A stretch of 50,926 bases of DNA from Candidatus Anammoxibacter sp. GTDB taxonomy: Bacteria; Planctomycetota; Brocadiia; Brocadiales; Anammoxibacteraceae. The notes beneath the pieces were generated by a model. It saw nothing but the letters and a program-made list of their open reading frames with translations, had not been told where the DNA came from and did no database searches. The DNA lies in contig JAIQZQ010000132.1 in assembly GCA_021777105.1 (NCBI GenBank), forward strand, positions 1 through 50,926, in the 5' to 3' direction. Position numbers and translations under genes: made by a program. This document shows positions 28,457-38,162 of this stretch, one piece after another; within the stretch, counting starts at the first letter, position 1, and each line of letters begins with the position of its first letter.

Positions 28457-28719
28457 TATTGTATTAACAACCTATCTTCTCCTGCCAAATCTATAATTCG
28501 AAATGTGACTGTTTGGGGCTGCGCAAAAATAAACGCAGATAATTTTTTCATCAATATTATAAATAAAATCCCCGTATTACCGCAAGCATGCAAACAACTA
28601 AAAGCCCCCCTTTCTGTTTTACCGTTGTCATAGGCAGCCGGCTGTATATAATATCTATTTGTTGGTTCCGTGTATTCGACTTGAACCAACATTGTCGCTT
28701 TTATTTTTCCATCCAACAA
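28456..28719 (-). CDS. Small hypothetical protein (87 residues)
   Basis: No family was recognised. It has a VQVEYTEPTNRYYIQP segment and a hydrophobic stretch GILFIILMKKLSAFIF (about 50-65). Support for it being real is the one-base overlap with the start of the next gene. It would be the first gene of a two-gene unit. Confidence 0.45.
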   Translation of the reverse strand: MLDGKIKATMLVQVEYTEPTNRYYIQPAAYDNGKTERGAFSCLHACGNTGILFIILMKKLSAFIFAQPQTVTFRIIDLAGEDRLLIQ

Positions 28720-28899
28720 AAGTGTCCTTTACCAATCTTCGATCGTAAAAACACTAAAATATTCTAAAATCAAAAACGAATTTATGAAGAATTAATACTG
28801 CGACAATTTGACAAGATATTTAATTGTGATATTTAATATTTTAATTATACACCGCCTTTACCCCGCAACAGTATTTGTAAATATTTCTAATCCGGTATA
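28720..28899. other. AT-rich intergenic region upstream of the zinc-ribbon remnant
   Basis: A possible + strand promoter reads TTGACA at 28808-28813 with TTTAAT 18 bases later (28832-28837). It would drive the broken zinc-ribbon gene. The region also contains the start-side of the minus-strand hypothetical pair. Confidence 0.3.
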
Positions 28900-28922
28900 A
28901 TCTCCTATTTGAAATAGGAGAT
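28900..28922. repeat. Perfect palindrome enclosing a Shine-Dalgarno
   Basis: Arms ATCTCCTATTT / AAATAGGAGAT have 11 bases each around a single G. The AGGAG in the right arm is the ribosome-binding site of the zinc-ribbon reading frame starting at TTG 28928. The hairpin would hide that site. Confidence 0.65.
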
Positions 28923-28927
28923 ATTTT

Positions 28928-29141
28928 TTGAGCGCTAAAACCCGGAAATATTATAATTCAGAAGAGGATTTTTTCCTGTTTTATACTACCTTAAAGCAAA
29001 TAGCATGTCCACACTGCAAAATTATCGGATCTCTTATTTTACAATGGATATTTACGCGGTTACGATGAGAAAGAGTCTAATACAAAAGTTGTCAGGGGCA
29101 GAATGATATACTGTAATAGAACCTTCAACCCTGTTTATTAG
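28928..29141 (+). pseudogene. Frameshifted remnant of a zinc-ribbon, transposase-type protein
   Basis: From TTG 28928 the first frame reads SAKTRKYYNSEEDFFLFYTT, then ACPHCKIIGSL, and stops at 29069. Near 29040 the coding pattern continues in the next frame as NGYLRGYDEKESNTKVVRGR, then MIYCNRTFN, to 29141. Together they form CPHC...GYLRGYDE...VRGR.IYC, a two-part zinc ribbon seen at the N-terminus of short transposase-like proteins. One frameshift and a shortened second knuckle make it non-functional. The family call is from memory of the motif and is moderate. Confidence 0.6.
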
Positions 29142-29179
29142 CAGTTGACAGTTGGCAATAAAAGCGCTAATTTGACCAT

Positions 29180-29220
29180 TTCCGGCGGTTCCAAAGAGAA
29201 CAACTTTGGAACCGCCGGAA
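29180..29220 (-). terminator. Strong 17-bp inverted repeat downstream of the CFI-box gene
   Basis: Arms TTCCGGCGGTTCCAAAG and CTTTGGAACCGCCGGAA are perfect around a 7-base loop. The hairpin begins 12 bases after the stop of the minus-strand gene ending at 29232 and is followed on that strand by a modest T-rich segment. It probably acts as a terminator, possibly bidirectional. Confidence 0.6.
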
Positions 29221-29231
29221 GAATTTCACTC

Positions 29232-30041
29232 TTATTCGTCTATTTCAATGCCAAATCCCTCAAGTATTCCTTCTTCCTCAATATCATTGATAAATGTAAA
29301 GATATCATTGCGCAACTCAGCCCCTGCGTAATAACTAACCGTATGAAACAACTCTATAATATCATCCACGTCGTTTTTTTGTAATTTAATATCTAAACCA
29401 ACCGACATGGCTAAAACATCGGGCAAGAATCGTTTCAACATATCTTTTGCTTTTGAAAAAACATCAGGATATTGACTTAAAATTTCATTTACCTCATTAT
29501 CGTGTTTATAATAAAGGTTTGTTAAATGCCTGCCCGTGGATGTTCGGGCAAGAACGTTATCGCGAAAATCATATATAAAGCCTCTTTTCTTTCTTTTCCG
29601 TTGGTCATCTTCCGTCAATAATTCAACACCGCAAATCCTATCTTTCTCATTTATACTAATTAATAAAGTGCATGAGCCGCTTGTTGGTTCCGGATTATCT
29701 TCCGTCACAACGCCGGCCCAGGAGAATGTGGCTGAATCAGAGAGCCCTTCCGACGCAGACGAAAACGAGCTTACAATAAAAACTCCACTTTTTTCATTGG
29801 TGATGGTAGTTGGCGAAACCCGCGCGACGCTGGAAAAAGGTTGCTTAGTTACTTCATAATTAGCGATATGATTACCGCTTATTGTATATGTTGCGCTTGC
29901 GCCGAGGTCTAATGCAATTGCGGGCGTTCCGCATTCATGCGCAAAGAGATTGCTTTGTAAGATAATGGACAATGTTATTATAAGCATGTATATCATGCTA
30001 GATTTAGCGCTTGTTTTAAATTTTTTTAAATAAATATTCAT
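29232..30041 (-). CDS. Secreted protein with CFI-box-like C-terminal domain
   Basis: The N-terminus is basic and followed by a hydrophobic segment (about 16-33), fitting a signal peptide ending near LFAHE. Residues 36-135 look beta-rich and start at ECGTPAIALDLGASATYTI. The segment YDFRDNVLARTSTGRHLTNL and then YYKHDNEVNEIL (about 157-190) matches the core of the CFI-box-CTERM domain (LRxFRDxxLxxxxxGRxxVxxYYxxSP). The defining CFIATAAYG sequence is replaced by ICGVELLTED. Such domains are common at the ends of secreted proteins in environmental bacteria; their function is unknown. It follows the giant RHS gene in the transcription direction. Confidence 0.65.
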   Translation of the reverse strand: MNIYLKKFKTSAKSSMIYMLIITLSIILQSNLFAHECGTPAIALDLGASATYTISGNHIANYEVTKQPFSSVARVSPTTITNEKSGVFIVSSFSSASEGLSDSATFSWAGVVTEDNPEPTSGSCTLLISINEKDRICGVELLTEDDQRKRKKRGFIYDFRDNVLARTSTGRHLTNLYYKHDNEVNEILSQYPDVFSKAKDMLKRFLPDVLAMSVGLDIKLQKNDVDDIIELFHTVSYYAGAELRNDIFTFINDIEEEGILEGFGIEIDE

Positions 30042-30091
30042 TTATTGCCTCCTTATAAAAAAATATGGTTTATATTTAATCTATATTTTTT

Positions 30092-30249
30092 GTAATTGTT
30101 CAGCGTTATTTACACACCCCGTCCGCCATTCGGCGGCCACCCCTCTTTTTAGAGGGGATATTAAATCGGTTTTATTTCCACAAAGTCCCCTCTAATAAGA
30201 GGGGATTTAGGGGTGTGTATAGTCATGTGAAAACACGCTGAACAGTTAC
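30092..30249. repeat. MITE-like dispersed element with nested hairpins
   Basis: Outer arms GTAATTGTTCAGCGT (30092-30106) and ACGCTGAACAGTTAC (30235-30249) match with one mismatch. Inside are a second pair (ACACACCCC 30112-30120 / GGGGTGTGT 30210-30218) and two short hairpins built on CCCCTCT...AGAGGGG and CCGCCATTCGGCGG. No ORF lies inside. It separates the RHS gene from the CFI-box gene and could end or attenuate transcription. Confidence 0.7.
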
Positions 30250-30335
30250 TTTTTTTAACATATACAAACAAAATAGGTTTAAACTGTAAACTTAACACTT
30301 AAAATGTAACACCAGGCTTTACTGCCCGACCGGGT

Positions 30336-33300
30336 TTACCTGAATCTGCTTACAGCGGAATTTATCAAGCCTCCGACCTCAGTTTTACGGTCATCGGACA
30401 TCTCGCCTCCGCCGTTTACAATGGCGTCATTAATCATATCCTGGGCTTTCTGTAATTTAGCCCTTTCATCATCAGTAAGACACTCATTATTCCTCAATAT
30501 ACGATCCAACGCAAGTCTAAGCGATGAAAGCCTGGCCTGTTGTAAACTTAACGCAGCCCCTTCACTGCTTTGGTATGCATCGTATGCCCATGGGCTGATA
30601 ATTACCGCCGCTATAGCAACCCCGACTGCGGCTGCCGTTGCCGCCGCTGCGGCTGTGGGCACAGCCAGGAATCCGCCACCGGTGGCGCCTGTTCCGCCGG
30701 CAACCCCAGCCCCTGTTTCCGCAGCGACTCCAAACTCAAAGGCCTCCAGTGTTGCCATGGTTGCCCCTATTTCAGTGCCTGCCGCAGCCGCGCCTGCTTC
30801 CGCCGTCATAGCCGTCCATATTGCGGCGGCTTCAGCGCCCGCGACGCCGCCTTCGGCCATTGCGCTTGTTAATGCCAGTATTACCGGCGGAGTAAACGGT
30901 GTAACCAGTCCAAGAGGGTCAGTCATATTTACAGGGTTGCCGTTAACATATTCATATATATTAGGCCCGCCTATAAACCCGATAGGATCCTCGCTAATAA
31001 AACGGCCGGCTACGGGATCATAATAACGAGCTCTAAAGTAATAGAGACCACTTTCAATGTCCAATTCCCTGCCTGTGTAAAAGAACGGATTTTGAACACC
31101 TTCAACATTATTCTCCAAACTTCCATATGAGGCATAGTCAGCGGAATTAACGACCGCTCCGGTTGAACCTGTAACCTTACGGATCGACCCCAGATTATCG
31201 GCATGATAGAAATAGCTCTGCCCGCCGCGTTCCATGCTTAAAGGCTGATCAAGTTTATTTCCATGACTGTAACGGGCAACCAATGTATTAGTTCCATCGT
31301 ATTCTAAAAGAATGTCAAAACCGTCATAAATGTAGCGGGTAATATTGCCGTCAACACTCTTTTCGATTCTACGGCCCAAGCCGTCATAAAGATATGTTGC
31401 CTTAGCGCCGGATGGAAGATCTATCTGTATCAACTGGTTTTGCGCATCCCATTTATATGTAGTAATCCCTCCCCCATTGCGGGATGTCTTTGTTAACAAA
31501 TTGCCGTTTGCATCATAAGTGTATGTAAAATCGCTATCCTCAAGCAGCCTGTTTGCGCCGTCATATTTATGAGCCGAAGACACTCTGTTGCCGATTGCGT
31601 CATATTCATATAGCTCCGGTTGGCCTGAAGCGTCCCCTTTTATCAATCTTTGTAAATCATCATATTCAAACTCCTTTGCGCTTCCCGCCTCGGATATGGA
31701 CAATATGTTGCCGACATCATTGTGACTATAGGCAAGATCGGAAATGACATTTGATCCGCCCGCGGTATGTGTGATGCCTGATAAACGCCCCAGCGCATCG
31801 TACTTAATAGCTGAATTTACCCCATTTGGAAAAGCGATCTGTGTAATGCCGCCGACAGAATCATATCCCAAATCAACAGAGCCGCCCGCCGGAGTAACAA
31901 GTTGAGTCAAACGGCCCACCGGATCAAAAGCAAACCGCGTTACTCCTCCCGCGGAATCACTCAATTGAGTTCGATTGCTGAAAGAGTCATATGTATTTGT
32001 CAGCGTAACGGCGGGTTGAACGCCTACATCAACGGTTGCCGCGGTTACAAGGCGATTCTTTTGATCATAGGTGAAAGACAAACTACTGTCGTTGTCCGCC
32101 AAGGCAGTCATATTCCCGTTTGGGTCATAAGTAAACGACATTGTATTGTCCGGAGTCTTAACGCCGGTTAATTGCGATAAAGCATTAAAGCTATTGGTAA
32201 TTACCTGGCCTTTTCGGTCGGTCTTTGCGGCAAGATTGTCCCTGGAATCATACGCAAATGTCGCGCTCAGGCCCAGAGGATCAGTTTTCTTAGTCTGTCG
32301 ATTAAGAATATCATAACCAAATGTGGACGTTTGCCCCTTTACATCCGTATAGGAAATCAGGTTTCCTTGATCATCATAACTGAATAGTTCTACGCCGCCC
32401 ATAGCATTAATTGATTTTACTAATTGGTTGATTTCGTTATATTCATTTGAAAAAGCCTTTCCAAATGCATCTTCAGACTTAATCACATTTCCGCCGGCAT
32501 CGTAACTAAACTTATTAATTCCGTCCACGGGATCGTCAATACTAACGATGCGGCCAAGCTCATCATAACTAACAACCGTAGTCTCTCCCGTGGCATTCTC
32601 AACATTCACAAGATTCCCTTCTTTATCATACCGCATCTTTGTAACGGCTCCACCGCCGTTAGTTGATGTGAGTAGTCTGTTTAGCGCGTCATATGTGAAA
32701 CTACTTGAAATCTCACCTGCCGTGCCAACGCCGGCTGCGGAGGCGACAATATTACCAACTGCATCATATGTAAAACTGTTGACATTGCCTAATGGGCCGG
32801 TTGCTTTTTTCAGGTTGCCGTTTTGATCATATTCAAGGTTCGTGGTATTGCCTGCCGTGTCTGTAAAAGACAAAAGCAACCCACGGCCGTCATATGTAAA
32901 AGACCTTTCTCCCGCAAGGGCGTCAATTATCTTAATAATATTGCCGTTTGCGTCATATTCATAAGATGTTATATTGCCGGCGGCGTCTGTAAATTTCGTT
33001 ATCAGATTAAGGGCGGGATCATATCCAAAGCTTGTTTGACGTTGCAAATTAGAGCCCACGGCCTCCTTTAAGGCAACCAGATTGCCAAGATCATCGTATG
33101 TCATTTGTGAAATAGCGCCGTTGGGGGCTTCGATCTGAGTGGGATTGCTGTTTTCATCTCTAATTATTAATGTAGTTCCGCCTAAAGCATCTGTGTTCAT
33201 ATTGCTTGCGCCGAAACGGTTTGTTTCAAATGAGGTCTGGTTGCCGTTGCTATCGACAAAAACCGAAGCGGCGTCCTCGGGACGCACAACAGGCGCAGGA

Positions 33301-36300
33301 TTGTCTTTCGCGCCTTCACCGGTTAGAGGATCAACCAGTCCGGCTGAGTTGCCGGCCCTTATCTGGTTGGTTGAGCCGTCGGGAAGCGTGGATAGCGTCA
33401 TTTTACCGAATGAATCGAATACATATGTGGTAACAAAACCGCGTTTGGAGGTTTGTTTAGTCATGAGGCTCCGGTTATCATATTCGAACTGCCTGACGCC
33501 GGCATCAGGATCGGTTATGCTTATTAGATTGCCGCCGCCGTCAACGGAAAAGCCTGTTGTTCGTCCTGCCGGATCTTTAATGCCGGCTAACTTGCCCCCG
33601 CTATATGTCAACGTCGTCACAAGGCCAACCGAATCGGTGATAGATGAGAGATTGCCGCCGGCATCGTATTGGTAAGTAGTTGTATTGCCGTTTCTGTCTA
33701 CTACTGAAGTCTGAAAACCTTTTGCATTAAAATTAATCTTTGCGCCGTTTTTCATTATACGGGTGAATGTTCCATCTTCATTTTTCACAAGAGTTGAAAA
33801 ATCTCCGGGAGGGCTTTGAAAACCTGTTTTATTGCTTGGCAGACCAAGCAGCACATTAATTCCCACAGGGGCGCCTTGATCGGTTGTCACAATATCCTGA
33901 ATGCCGTCTTCGTTAAAATCGCCGGTTATCATCTCTATTGAAGCTGTTTCCAGACTTAACATACCGCCTATTCCATACGTGCTCTTCTCTACAAAAGTTC
34001 CGCTTCCATTGCCAAGATAAATTGTCACATCGTCGGAATCCTGATTTCCTGTCGCAATATCCAGAGCGCCGTCGCCATCCAGATCATCCAAAGCAAGAGA
34101 TATGGGCCCTTTTCCATTGCTAAAATTTATTGATGAAATTATCCCGTTTGCGCCGTCTCCAAACAGTACTTCAATATTGTTAAGCAATGATGAGGAGCCT
34201 GAATGCGCATTTAAAACCACAAGATCAATTGAGCCGTCTTTATCAACATCGCCGGCTTTAACAAATTTTGGATTCGCATTTTCACCCAGCGCAAAATCAA
34301 CGCTATTTCCAAATTTCCCTTTCCCATCGCCAAAATAGATGGAAACTATATCAGCCCTATCATCCGGTATGGCAAGGTCGCCTATTCCATCATTATTAAA
34401 GTCAACTAAAGATATTGACGTCGGCCTCTCCCCCACATCAAACCTGCTTTCAGAAAACCCCGCATTGCCGTCTCCCATTAAAATAGAGACGGTAGGATCG
34501 TCGGCGTTGCTATCAATAGTGTTTACAACCGCAATGTCAATATTGCCGTCGTTGTTAAAATCAGATGACACTATAGGAGTAGGCCCGTTTCCAACCTCTA
34601 CCTTCACGGGGTCGGAAAAAGAGCCTGTTCCATCTCCGATTAAGATGCCGACTAAATCGCTGCTTAAACTTGCCACGGCAAGGTCGGGAATGTCGTCGTT
34701 ATTAAAATCGTTCAGTGTAAATGATCTTGGATCAGCCCCCCCGATTGAGAAATTATTGGAAGAGGGGTATGTAAAATCTCCGGCGCCCATAACCACATTT
34801 ATGCCGCTCCTGGTTAAAACGGTAAAATCCTTTATGCCGTCATTATTAAGATCATCTCCTCTAACTGTAAAGCCGTTCTGGCCTGAGCCAAAGAATTTTG
34901 GAGTGTTGGCAAAACCTCCTTTGCCGTCGCCTTTTAGAATAATAACCGTTTCACTACTAAAATCAGTCATGGCAAGGTCAATAATTTTATCATCGTCAAA
35001 GTCGCCCGCCTCAATCTCATCAGGCTCCGAGCCGGCCCTGAAATTCACAGGCTCTGAAAATTGGCCTTTGCCGTCGCCCAGCAATACGCCAACCACATTG
35101 ATGTTGCTTCTAATAGTCAGCGCCATATCAAGATTATTATCGCCGTTAAAATCAGCCACGGTTACAGACCGTTGCGCCCCGCCGGCAGGAACATCCCGGA
35201 CTGTAAAAATACCCGCGCCGTCGCCTATAAGCAATGAAACATGGTTTGAAAAATCATTTGTAACCGCAAGATCAACTATGCCGTCGCCGTTAAAATCAGC
35301 CGGCGCAATATCCGATGGAGAATCGCCAACTGAATTATCCTCGGCCCCGTTCGCGTTAAAGGCGCCGCTTCCATCGCCCAGCAGAATAGTCACACTCGAA
35401 CCGTTGTGATTGACAACCGCAAGATCAACCGCCCCGTCGCCGTTAAAATCAGCGGAGGTTAGAGCTTGAGGCAACCTGCCCACGGTAACGGAGCCGGGTT
35501 CGGCAAATGATCCGGCGCCGTTGCCGATAAATATTGAAACCGTGTCATCGCTCTCGTTGGCGACAGCCATATCAATATTGCCGTCATTATTAAAATCGCC
35601 GGTTGTAACGGCCTCAGGCTCCTTGCCGGCGTCAAATGCGACAGGCTCGGCAACATTGCCGGCGCCGTCTCCCAGTAAAACAGAAATGTTAGCCCTGGTT
35701 GTCACGGCTATATCAAGATTATTATCGCCGTTAAAATCATTAACCGTCACTTGTTGCGTAGAGCTTGATAATTCAATGGTCGCTTCTTTCTCAAAAGCGC
35801 CATTGCCGTCATTAAGCAAAATGGAAACTCCTGAACCAAAAAGATCATCCAGTACGACCAGATCCGGTTTCAAATCATTGTTAAAATCTCCCGCGGCAAC
35901 ACCATCAATCCTGCCCTCATTAACAAAGAAGCTGGTTGGCGAGCTAAAATCGCCGCTCCCAACAGAGGCAGGCTTAAATACCAGCGCGGATCCATTGCCC
36001 TCCGTCAGCAAAACATTTCCATCGTCGCCGGCAAGGATGTTCTGAACGCCGTCAAGAGTCCAACCTGCTCCAAATGGACTTCTGCTCTGGTTGTTTACAA
36101 TGACAAAGTCGCCGGAGCCGCTTGACACGGCTGAACGGTTAAAACGGCTTCTATGCATTATGCGATAAGGATAACGCCCCGTTTCCAATTCACTCGCGTC
36201 AAATTGAACCGACTGTATTATCGTATCATCCGCGTCCTGATTTAAGCCCTTTGTGTCTGTAAAGACTTCTACCCCCTGATCAACCCCGGCCACGCTAATC

Positions 36301-38162
36301 TTCGTGGAAATGGAAAGAGGCACGTCAGCCTCTTTAACATTTGTGACGTTAGAGCTGATTATCGGCATTGGATGGGCGCGATCACTATTATATACAAGCC
36401 GAAGAGCCCTGGACCGGTTTAACGATTTATAGCTTACAAGTGTATGATCTATTGTAAGATCGCCCGACGCCACGGATGTAAACGACCCGGTCTTTTTGTC
36501 ACAGTCTTTCTTTTTACACTGGCAGTTCGGATTATTTGGGTCGCCCAGTTCCGCCAGCAGTCCGATAGGCAGGTGCCATGATGCGGCGGTAATTCCGCCT
36601 TCAATGGTATTTATTTCGCTGCCGTCAGCGCTTACCTCGCCTTTGCCGGAAACAAAAAATTCTCCGGTTTCATGATTCAGCGACCATATATTAACCTGGC
36701 TACCAGGCGCCATCTCATCAACATTTGGAAATGTAATGGACACCGGCTGATCAAACGTTAAACCCGCGGGCTGTATCGTGACAACCATCCCGGGTTCCAG
36801 CGCTTCAGGCAAAGATGCAGGGGTAAATTCAGCCGGCACTTCGGATATAGAAATCATGCCTGTAAAAAGCGAGCCGTCATCGGCCATGGCTGTCTGTGGA
36901 GGAATGTCAATCATAACGCCTATTCGTTCATTCTCAACTATTGTTTCCGTATTCGGGTCTACCTGTGCTTCGCCTTCAATCTCCAGACGCATAATAAATA
37001 CCGGCCTTGCAATGACGTTTGCCACATTGGCAATTATATCCTGCATGCCGCGGAATACGCCATAAGTAGAGCCGTTTGGCCCGTTTGCCGTACCGCCGTC
37101 AAAATCAAAATGGTTCAGCCCCTCCGCAAGCCCGGCAAGCGTGAAGTTGCCGTTGCCGTCTGTTGTGGCGGCAAGGCCGGTTTCCGCATTAGTGATCGTC
37201 GCGCCGACAATCGGCGTGGTGATATCGGCTGCCGCGTCATTGGCGTCAAGGAGTCTGCCTTTAAGTGAAGTTACACCATCAGGCGCGGCGCCGATTACTG
37301 TAATTGTAATGGTCTCTGAATCTGTTAATGCGCCGTCGCTTACTGTAAATGTTAATTGAAAATCGCCGGTTTGATTTACAGCCGGACTAAATTTAAAAGC
37401 GCCGCTACCTGCGTTAAAAGACGCATTATCAGGCAAAGGAACAGGCGATACGGAAAATGTCAATGGGTCGTTGTTAGGATCGGTTGCGACGACACTGAAC
37501 TCAAGAGTATCGCCTACGTCAATACTTTTAGCGCCTATTGTCTCTAAAACAGGAGGTTCAGGGTCGCCGGCTGGAGTTTGAGTCGGCGTAGCTTGCGGTT
37601 CAGGCGTCGGTGTCGATGTTGGCGTTGCTGTTGGCGTTGACGTGGGCGTCGATGTCGACGTCGGAATCTTATCAACAATGCTAAATGTAGTTTGTTCTCT
37701 ATCAAGTCTTATACTGCGGCGAGCGCCGTCGCCTCTTCTGACGCTTGGCGTTTTTATGTTTACTGTGATGTTAACAGTGGCTTCCGACCCTACAACGGCA
37801 TCCGGGTCTACTGTAAAACTTAGGGTGTCTGTATTGTTGCCCGGCTGTTTGACCTCTTTCTGCTTTTTAAGAGATTGTTCCCACTTTCCTCCCGGCGCTT
37901 TTGAGCCCTTGATCTTTCCACGAACGAATACTTTTTTATTTAATTTAGCGCTGAGTGTATAATCCACATGCGCCAGCCCCTGCTCGCCGGGTAAAAACAC
38001 GCTCCTTTCAGCGCCGTCTGTTGCGCTGAACCTTATGTTGTCTATAGTAACACGGGCCGCAAACACAAAACCGGTATTGATCATAAAGAACATATAAACC
38101 AATAATGATCTAAAGCTTATACGAAACAACGAAGTGATTTGCTTATTTGAAAAACTTTTCAT
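30336..38162 (-). CDS. Giant secreted FG-GAP/RHS-repeat surface protein (2608 residues)
   Basis: The ATG at 38162 has GGAGGA 6 bases upstream; an in-frame TTG 15 bases earlier would remove that spacing. Parts in order: signal peptide (about 1-36); a beta domain; a Pro/Thr stalk near residue 175-200; a cadherin-like domain (VVATDPNNDPLTFSV); a carboxypeptidase-regulatory-like domain; a CQCKKKDCDKK Cys cluster; 14 FG-GAP/VCBS repeats with Ca-binding DFNxDxxxD loops (DNA about 35.9-33.9 kb); RHS/YD repeats (about 33.8-31.0 kb); the RHS core end (YDPVAGRFISEDPIGF then DPLGL); and a variable C-terminus of about 190 residues. That tail has an Ala/Gly-rich hydrophobic part and a charged helical end with no recognised toxin motif. 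It is probably a surface adhesin or polymorphic-toxin carrier. Confidence 0.88.
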   Translation of the reverse strand: MKSFSNKQITSLFRISFRSLLVYMFFMINTGFVFAARVTIDNIRFSATDGAERSVFLPGEQGLAHVDYTLSAKLNKKVFVRGKIKGSKAPGGKWEQSLKKQKEVKQPGNNTDTLSFTVDPDAVVGSEATVNITVNIKTPSVRRGDGARRSIRLDREQTTFSIVDKIPTSTSTPTSTPTATPTSTPTPEPQATPTQTPAGDPEPPVLETIGAKSIDVGDTLEFSVVATDPNNDPLTFSVSPVPLPDNASFNAGSGAFKFSPAVNQTGDFQLTFTVSDGALTDSETITITVIGAAPDGVTSLKGRLLDANDAAADITTPIVGATITNAETGLAATTDGNGNFTLAGLAEGLNHFDFDGGTANGPNGSTYGVFRGMQDIIANVANVIARPVFIMRLEIEGEAQVDPNTETIVENERIGVMIDIPPQTAMADDGSLFTGMISISEVPAEFTPASLPEALEPGMVVTIQPAGLTFDQPVSITFPNVDEMAPGSQVNIWSLNHETGEFFVSGKGEVSADGSEINTIEGGITAASWHLPIGLLAELGDPNNPNCQCKKKDCDKKTGSFTSVASGDLTIDHTLVSYKSLNRSRALRLVYNSDRAHPMPIISSNVTNVKEADVPLSISTKISVAGVDQGVEVFTDTKGLNQDADDTIIQSVQFDASELETGRYPYRIMHRSRFNRSAVSSGSGDFVIVNNQSRSPFGAGWTLDGVQNILAGDDGNVLLTEGNGSALVFKPASVGSGDFSSPTSFFVNEGRIDGVAAGDFNNDLKPDLVVLDDLFGSGVSILLNDGNGAFEKEATIELSSSTQQVTVNDFNGDNNLDIAVTTRANISVLLGDGAGNVAEPVAFDAGKEPEAVTTGDFNNDGNIDMAVANESDDTVSIFIGNGAGSFAEPGSVTVGRLPQALTSADFNGDGAVDLAVVNHNGSSVTILLGDGSGAFNANGAEDNSVGDSPSDIAPADFNGDGIVDLAVTNDFSNHVSLLIGDGAGIFTVRDVPAGGAQRSVTVADFNGDNNLDMALTIRSNINVVGVLLGDGKGQFSEPVNFRAGSEPDEIEAGDFDDDKIIDLAMTDFSSETVIILKGDGKGGFANTPKFFGSGQNGFTVRGDDLNNDGIKDFTVLTRSGINVVMGAGDFTYPSSNNFSIGGADPRSFTLNDFNNDDIPDLAVASLSSDLVGILIGDGTGSFSDPVKVEVGNGPTPIVSSDFNNDGNIDIAVVNTIDSNADDPTVSILMGDGNAGFSESRFDVGERPTSISLVDFNNDGIGDLAIPDDRADIVSIYFGDGKGKFGNSVDFALGENANPKFVKAGDVDKDGSIDLVVLNAHSGSSSLLNNIEVLFGDGANGIISSINFSNGKGPISLALDDLDGDGALDIATGNQDSDDVTIYLGNGSGTFVEKSTYGIGGMLSLETASIEMITGDFNEDGIQDIVTTDQGAPVGINVLLGLPSNKTGFQSPPGDFSTLVKNEDGTFTRIMKNGAKINFNAKGFQTSVVDRNGNTTTYQYDAGGNLSSITDSVGLVTTLTYSGGKLAGIKDPAGRTTGFSVDGGGNLISITDPDAGVRQFEYDNRSLMTKQTSKRGFVTTYVFDSFGKMTLSTLPDGSTNQIRAGNSAGLVDPLTGEGAKDNPAPVVRPEDAASVFVDSNGNQTSFETNRFGASNMNTDALGGTTLIIRDENSNPTQIEAPNGAISQMTYDDLGNLVALKEAVGSNLQRQTSFGYDPALNLITKFTDAAGNITSYEYDANGNIIKIIDALAGERSFTYDGRGLLLSFTDTAGNTTNLEYDQNGNLKKATGPLGNVNSFTYDAVGNIVASAAGVGTAGEISSSFTYDALNRLLTSTNGGGAVTKMRYDKEGNLVNVENATGETTVVSYDELGRIVSIDDPVDGINKFSYDAGGNVIKSEDAFGKAFSNEYNEINQLVKSINAMGGVELFSYDDQGNLISYTDVKGQTSTFGYDILNRQTKKTDPLGLSATFAYDSRDNLAAKTDRKGQVITNSFNALSQLTGVKTPDNTMSFTYDPNGNMTALADNDSSLSFTYDQKNRLVTAATVDVGVQPAVTLTNTYDSFSNRTQLSDSAGGVTRFAFDPVGRLTQLVTPAGGSVDLGYDSVGGITQIAFPNGVNSAIKYDALGRLSGITHTAGGSNVISDLAYSHNDVGNILSISEAGSAKEFEYDDLQRLIKGDASGQPELYEYDAIGNRVSSAHKYDGANRLLEDSDFTYTYDANGNLLTKTSRNGGGITTYKWDAQNQLIQIDLPSGAKATYLYDGLGRRIEKSVDGNITRYIYDGFDILLEYDGTNTLVARYSHGNKLDQPLSMERGGQSYFYHADNLGSIRKVTGSTGAVVNSADYASYGSLENNVEGVQNPFFYTGRELDIESGLYYFRARYYDPVAGRFISEDPIGFIGGPNIYEYVNGNPVNMTDPLGLVTPFTPPVILALTSAMAEGGVAGAEAAAIWTAMTAEAGAAAAGTEIGATMATLEAFEFGVAAETGAGVAGGTGATGGGFLAVPTAAAAATAAAVGVAIAAVIISPWAYDAYQSSEGAALSLQQARLSSLRLALDRILRNNECLTDDERAKLQKAQDMINDAIVNGGGEMSDDRKTEVGGLINSAVSRFR

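Noticed and set aside
30336..30920. A specific toxin family for the RHS C-terminus
   Set aside because: No nuclease, deaminase, ADP-ribosyltransferase or other toxin motif could be seen in the tail.
33139..35409. Long open frames on the + strand (up to about 356 codons) inside the giant RHS/FG-GAP gene
   Set aside because: They are antisense shadows of repetitive FG-GAP and YD codons: Ser/Leu/Pro-rich, with no motif and no ribosome-binding site, and the minus-strand protein is unmistakable.
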